Program-made: the position numbers and the translations under genes
The notes under the pieces: generated by a model
The model's database searches: none
Told to the model about the DNA's origin: nothing
Seen by the model: only the letters and a program-made list of their open reading frames with translations
In this document: positions 13,288 to 13,300 of the stretch, piece by piece
Layout of the letters: each line of letters begins with the position of its first letter
Position numbering within the stretch: position 1 is the first letter of the stretch
Assembly: GCA_031255655.1 (NCBI GenBank)
Contig: JAIRSB010000057.1
Location: 1 to 13,300, forward strand
DNA from: Spirochaetaceae bacterium
Lineage (GTDB): Bacteria > Spirochaetota > Spirochaetia > Treponematales > Breznakiellaceae
DNA length: 13,300 nt
Direction of reading: 5' to 3'

Positions 13288-13300
13288 TAGCCTTTGTTCC

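Noticed and set aside
1..13300. CRISPR array, prophage or defence island
   Set aside because: No regularly spaced direct repeats and no phage or defence gene motifs were seen.

Overview
The window looks like bacterial chromosome from a spirochaete, most likely a Treponema-type one. This is an inference. It rests on the look of the proteins, a lipoprotein with a spirochaete-style signal, a sigma-70-family gene behind what looks like a sigma-54 promoter (an arrangement known for rpoS in Borrelia), and the CysRS and PBP2 sequences. No single marker proves it. Base composition is moderate to GC-rich in genes, with AT-rich promoters.

Layout. A possible partial reading frame leaves the left edge on the minus strand (1-79). 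trpS follows on the plus strand (233-1225). A 546-base stretch (1226-1771) then holds debris: the C-terminal end of an IS3-family orfB (+), a piece of an IS256/Mutator-family transposase (-), and an open stretch in frame with the end of mrdA. Next is a minus-strand pair, cysS then mrdA (5065 down to 1772). A 704-base 'intergenic' stretch (5066-5769) is almost wholly a decayed IS3-family element (-). tex (5770-8085, +) follows.

An AT-rich spacer carries a near-consensus -24/-12 (sigma-54) promoter in front of a compact plus-strand cluster: a group-2-type sigma factor, rsmG overlapping it by 16 bases, and an unrecognised lipoprotein. A single-domain CheY-like response regulator stands 121 bases further on. 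Two strong hairpins separate it from a convergent minus-strand unit of tRNA-Asp, tRNA-Gln and a secreted transglutaminase-like protein.

Working together: translation genes (trpS, cysS, two tRNAs, rsmG), cell elongation (mrdA), a nucleic-acid-binding housekeeping factor (tex) and a regulatory block (sigma factor, response regulator). Two points stand out. First, trpS, cysS and tex all have a -10 box 5-6 bases before the ATG and no Shine-Dalgarno sequence, so they look leaderless, while the regulatory and exported genes have clear ribosome-binding sites. Second, the sigma-54 signature before the sigma factor suggests a sigma cascade like the RpoN-RpoS pathway of Borrelia.
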